Below the pieces are notes generated by a model that had not been told where the DNA came from, made no database searches, and was given only the letters and a program-made list of their open reading frames with translations. This document shows, in pieces, positions 13,807 through 16,480 of a DNA stretch of 16,480 bases. Made by a program: the position numbers and the translations under genes. The stretch is taken from the NCBI GenBank assembly GCA_947460085.1, contig CANHGA010000018.1, positions 1-16,480 of the forward strand, given 5' to 3'. The number at the start of each line of letters is the position of its first letter. Positions within the stretch are counted from its first letter, which is position 1. This stretch comes from Synechococcaceae cyanobacterium (GTDB taxonomy: Bacteria; Cyanobacteriota; Cyanobacteriia; PCC-6307; Cyanobiaceae).

Positions 13807-14768
13807 TGGCCCCTCTGCCAGTGATCACTCGCCACGACTGGACCCGCGCCGAGATCCAGGCCCTGCTGGATCAGCCCCTGATGGATCTGCTTTGGCAGGC
13901 CCAGCAGGTGCACCGGGCCGCCAATCCCGGTTATGAGGTGCAGCTTGCTTCGCTGCTCAGTGTCAAAACCGGTGGCTGCGAGGAGGACTGCGCCTATTGC
14001 CCCCAATCGATGCACCACAGCAGCGATGTGGCCGGCCAACCGGAATTGGATGTGGCGCCGGTGTTGGCCCGCGCCCGGGCGGCCAAGGAGGCAGGGGCCC
14101 ACCGGTTTTGCATGGGTTGGGCCTGGCGGGAGATCCGCGATGGTGCCCCCTTTGACGCCATGGTTGAGATGGTGCAGGGGGTGCGGGAGCTGGGCCTGGA
14201 GGCCTGCGTCACCGCTGGCATGCTCACCGACCAGCAGGCTGAGCGGTTAGCCGATGCGGGACTGACCGCCTACAACCACAACCTGGATACCAGCCCAGAG
14301 CATTACGACCGGATCATCACCACCCGCACCTATCAAGAGCGGCTCGAAACCCTGGCCAGGGTGCGTCGATCGGGCATCACCCTTTGCTGCGGTGGAATTA
14401 TTGGCATGGGGGAAGGGCCCAGCGATCGGGCGGGCCTGTTGGAAGTGCTCGCCAACCTCGAGCCCCATCCAGAGAGCGTGCCCATCAATGCCTTGGTGGC
14501 CGTGGAGGGCACACCTCTGGAACATCAGCAGGCGGTCGACCCCCTCGACCTGGTGCGGATGGTGGCGGCGGCCAGGATCCTGATGCCCCACAGCCGGGTG
14601 AGGCTGAGCGCTGGGCGGGAGCAGATGAACCGCGAGGCCCAGATTCTCTGCCTTTTGGCTGGAGCTGATTCGATCTTTTACGGCGAAACCCTCCTCACCA
14701 CCGGCAATCCCGATGTGGCGGCCGATCGGGAGCTGCTGGCCGCGGCGGGTGTCTCGGTATCGCGCTGA
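13806..14768 (+). CDS. bioB: Biotin synthase
   Basis: BioB is a radical SAM enzyme that inserts sulfur into dethiobiotin. The 320-residue protein has the [4Fe-4S] motif CxxxCxxC at C58, C62 and C65 (GGCEEDCAYCPQ). By comparison with E. coli BioB, the [2Fe-2S] ligands are C102 (FCMGWAWR), C134 (EACVTAGM), C194 (TLCCGGIIGMGEG) and R266 (RVRLSAGREQM). YNHNLDTSPE (156-165) and FYGETLLTT (291-299) are family signatures, and length is normal. The frame is open upstream into uppS; the ATG at 13806 is selected because it gives the usual N terminus and lies 17 bases past the uppS stop. trhO starts 13 bases after its stop. No other bio gene is in view. Confidence 0.98.
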   Translation: MAPLPVITRHDWTRAEIQALLDQPLMDLLWQAQQVHRAANPGYEVQLASLLSVKTGGCEEDCAYCPQSMHHSSDVAGQPELDVAPVLARARAAKEAGAHRFCMGWAWREIRDGAPFDAMVEMVQGVRELGLEACVTAGMLTDQQAERLADAGLTAYNHNLDTSPEHYDRIITTRTYQERLETLARVRRSGITLCCGGIIGMGEGPSDRAGLLEVLANLEPHPESVPINALVAVEGTPLEHQQAVDPLDLVRMVAAARILMPHSRVRLSAGREQMNREAQILCLLAGADSIFYGETLLTTGNPDVAADRELLAAAGVSVSR

Positions 14769-14781
14769 TTCGGGAGGGCCG

Positions 14782-15744
14782 ATGGGGCTGGTAGTTGCTG
14801 CTTTTTATCGCTTTGCGGCCCTGGCTGAGGAGGAGCTTCCCCCTTGGCGCCAGCGGTTGGTTGCCCTGGGCCAAAGCGCTGATGTGAAGGGCACGGTGCT
14901 GCTGGCCCCCGAGGGTGTCAACGGCACCGTGTGTGGACCAGCCCCTGGGGTGGAGGCCCTGTTGGCTGAGCTGCGCAGCGATCCGCGGCTGGCAATGTTG
15001 GAGGTCAAAACGGCAGTGGCGCCGCAGCAGACCTTCTATCGGCTGAAGGTGCGGCTGAAGCGCGAAATTGTCAGCATGGGCTGCCCCACGGTGAAGCCCT
15101 ACGTGGGCAAGGGGGAGTTGGAGAGCGCGGCCGTTGGCACCCATGTGCCGCCGGATCAATGGGACGCCTTGATTGCCGATCCGGACACCCTGGTGATCGA
15201 TACTCGCAATGGCTATGAGGTAGCCCTCGGCAGCTTTACCGGGGCCATCGATCCGGGCACCGCCAGCTTTCGGGAGTTCCCCCACTGGGTGGAAAGCGAG
15301 CTGCGCCCCCTGGTGGAGCAACGCCAACCCAAGCAAATCGCCATGTTTTGCACCGGGGGCATCCGCTGCGAAAAGGCCACGGCCTACCTCTTGCAGCAGG
15401 GTTTTGCGGGGGTCCACCATCTCCAAGGCGGCATTTTGCGCTACCTGGAAACCGTGCCGGAATCGGCCAGCAGTTGGACCGGGGAGTGCTTCGTCTTCGA
15501 CCAGCGGGTTACGGTCAACCACCAGCTCGAACCCGGAGAAGCGAGCCTGTGCCATGCCTGCCGCAAACCCCTCACTGTCGCTGATCGCCAAGAGCCCAGC
15601 TATGTCGAAGGGGTGAGTTGCCTGCATTGCATCGGTGAGCACGGCAACGACGATCGGGCCCGGTTTGCCGAGCGCCAGCGCCAGATTGGCCTCGCCAAGC
15701 AACGGGGCGAACTGCATATCGGCAAGGTGTTTGATGCCGGCTGA
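14782..15744 (+). CDS. trhO: tRNA uridine(34) hydroxylase, rhodanese-like (TrhO/YceA family)
   Basis: TrhO carries out oxygen-dependent hydroxylation of U34 in certain tRNAs to 5-hydroxyuridine. The 320-residue protein has the family layout. An N-terminal acylphosphatase-like domain (1-95) contains KGTVLLAPEGVNGTV at 36-50. A rhodanese domain (about 125-215) has IDTRNGYE at 129-136 and the active-site loop FCTGGIRCEKA with Cys180 and Cys186. The C-terminal extension carries two CxxC pairs (C237/C240 and C260/C263), which look metal-binding. The ATG at 14782 is preceded by GGGAGGG at 14772-14778, a strong ribosome-binding site, and excludes an upstream extension into bioB. Its last 11 bases overlap the start of the GST-like gene. 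Confidence 0.93.
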   Translation: MGLVVAAFYRFAALAEEELPPWRQRLVALGQSADVKGTVLLAPEGVNGTVCGPAPGVEALLAELRSDPRLAMLEVKTAVAPQQTFYRLKVRLKREIVSMGCPTVKPYVGKGELESAAVGTHVPPDQWDALIADPDTLVIDTRNGYEVALGSFTGAIDPGTASFREFPHWVESELRPLVEQRQPKQIAMFCTGGIRCEKATAYLLQQGFAGVHHLQGGILRYLETVPESASSWTGECFVFDQRVTVNHQLEPGEASLCHACRKPLTVADRQEPSYVEGVSCLHCIGEHGNDDRARFAERQRQIGLAKQRGELHIGKVFDAG

Positions 15745-16480
15745 GCTGCCCCGGCCGATTCTCTATAGCTTTCGCCGCTGCCCCTATGCGATGCGGGCCC
15801 GTTTGGCCCTGCTTGGGGCTGGGATGAGCCCTGGCCAGGATTTTGAGTTGCGGGAGGTGAGCCTCAAGGCCAAACCCCCGGAGCTCCTGGAGCGATCGGC
15901 CAAGGCCACGGTTCCCCTGCTCGAGCTCACCGATGGCTCGGTCTTGGCTGAAAGCATGGAGATCATGCAATGGGCGTTAGCTCTGCCCTCAGACCAGGCC
16001 GCAGACCAGTCCGCTGACCAGTCGAACGACCAGCTCGCCCATCCGCTCTTGCTCCAAAACGATGGGCCGTTCAAGCACCATCTCGACCGGTTCAAATATC
16101 CCGATCGTTACCCAGGCGTCGATGGCGAGCACCACGGCGCCGCGGCGGTTGCCATCCTGCGCGAATGGAATCTCCAGCTGGCCAAAGGTTGGTTGCTGGG
16201 CGATCAACCCAGCTGGCTGGATTGGGCGGTGCTGCCGTTTGTGCGCCAATGGCGTTTGGCCGATCCCAATCGGTTTGATCGGCATGGGGGCCTGGACCAT
16301 CTGCGGCGCTGGCTGCAGCGTTTTGAGGAGGGGCCGGAGTTGGCAGCGGTGATGGCTCCGCCCTGGGCCCAGCGCCAGGCCTGGCGTTCGCCCCAATGGA
16401 TTTATCACTTGGCCCTGGCGGAGGAGTGGCGGGCGGCCAAGGCCTGCGGCGAATACCGTCGCTCAACCCGGGGCCTGTCC
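15734..16480 (+). CDS. Glutathione S-transferase-like protein (3' end outside window)
   Basis: The frame is open for 249 codons to the window edge without a stop, so the gene is cut off at its 3' end. The N terminus is a thioredoxin-fold GST domain: Cys16 in SFRRCPYAMRARLAL, the cis-proline Pro61 in ATVPLLEL, and the glutathione-binding Glu73-Ser74 in LAESMEIMQW. An all-helical domain follows, with an N-capping-type box at S160-D163 (SWLDWAVLPFVRQW). Such proteins bind glutathione for transfer, reduction or deglutathionylation; the substrate is unknown. Between the two domains lies a short DQ-rich repeat (residues 86-100) encoded by a 12-base tandem repeat. The ATG at 15734 overlaps the trhO end by 11 bases, so it is probably co-translated. 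Confidence 0.82.
   Translation, partial: MPAELPRPILYSFRRCPYAMRARLALLGAGMSPGQDFELREVSLKAKPPELLERSAKATVPLLELTDGSVLAESMEIMQWALALPSDQAADQSADQSNDQLAHPLLLQNDGPFKHHLDRFKYPDRYPGVDGEHHGAAAVAILREWNLQLAKGWLLGDQPSWLDWAVLPFVRQWRLADPNRFDRHGGLDHLRRWLQRFEEGPELAAVMAPPWAQRQAWRSPQWIYHLALAEEWRAAKACGEYRRSTRGLS
15992..16033 (+). repeat. Four GACCAG units at a 12-bp period inside the GST-like gene
   Basis: GACCAG occurs at 15992, 16004, 16016 and 16028, exactly 12 bases apart, each unit encoding Asp-Gln plus two variable residues (Ala/Ser/Asn). The spacing keeps the frame. It looks like a small in-frame tandem duplication in the linker between the two GST domains. Confidence 0.85.

Noticed and set aside
14713..14781. 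Longer TrhO start inside bioB
   Set aside because: The ATG at 14782 has a strong GGGAGGG site and matches the usual family N terminus.
14695..15717. 340-codon open frame antisense to trhO
   Set aside because: It is opposite a well-supported gene with all TrhO motifs; the translated product has no recognisable fold.
1..16480. CRISPR array, prophage, toxin-antitoxin or defence island
   Set aside because: No regular spaced repeats, phage or transposase motifs, or small paired ORFs were found; all substantial genes belong to recognised housekeeping or metabolic families.

Overview
The window is a gene-dense, GC-rich chromosomal segment (about 98% coding) that looks like a picocyanobacterium of the Synechococcus/Cyanobium group. 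The evidence is a cyanobacterial-type ClpC, a DUF2993 protein, an ABC1/UbiB-like kinase, and the gene run lysA–cdaA–uppS–bioB, which from memory is typical of that clade. Two perfect HIP1 octamers (GCGATCGC) are also present. The organism call is inference; no rRNA or other phylogenetic marker is in view. I saw no tRNA, rRNA, CRISPR array, insertion sequence, prophage or defence gene.

Layout. (1) 1-120: non-coding, with a short imperfect tandem repeat. (2) 121-1776, minus: ABC1-family atypical kinase. (3) 1856-4725, plus: a tight three-gene run of an Orn/Lys/Arg decarboxylase-like PLP enzyme, a CbiT-like methyltransferase and cdsA. The cdsA reading frame is broken near its 5' end at a run of seven G. 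(4) 4722-10682, minus: rimI, then clpC, a glycerol-dehydrogenase-like enzyme, an alpha/beta hydrolase and a DUF2993 protein. The last four are spaced or overlapped like one transcription unit. It converges on cdsA so closely that one CTAG holds both stop codons. (5) 10743 to the right edge, plus: lysA, cdaA, uppS, bioB, trhO and a glutathione S-transferase-like gene that runs off the window. All gaps are 16 bases or fewer, or the genes overlap.

Functional themes. The right-hand run links lysine made from diaminopimelate (lysA), the second messenger c-di-AMP (cdaA) and the undecaprenyl carrier for the cell wall (uppS) with biotin synthesis (bioB) and tRNA wobble modification (trhO). The left half mixes membrane lipid synthesis (cdsA), a probable cobalamin-type methyltransferase, a possible polyamine enzyme and proteostasis (clpC).

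This is mainly a housekeeping region and I do not see a clear novel multi-gene system. The observations most worth checking are the cdsA frameshift, the altered RHR motif of the diadenylate cyclase, the degenerate active-site motifs of the decarboxylase and CbiT-like proteins, the four-fold 12-base repeat inside the GST gene, a C10 tract in the dehydrogenase gene, and a five-codon mini-ORF linking uppS to bioB.
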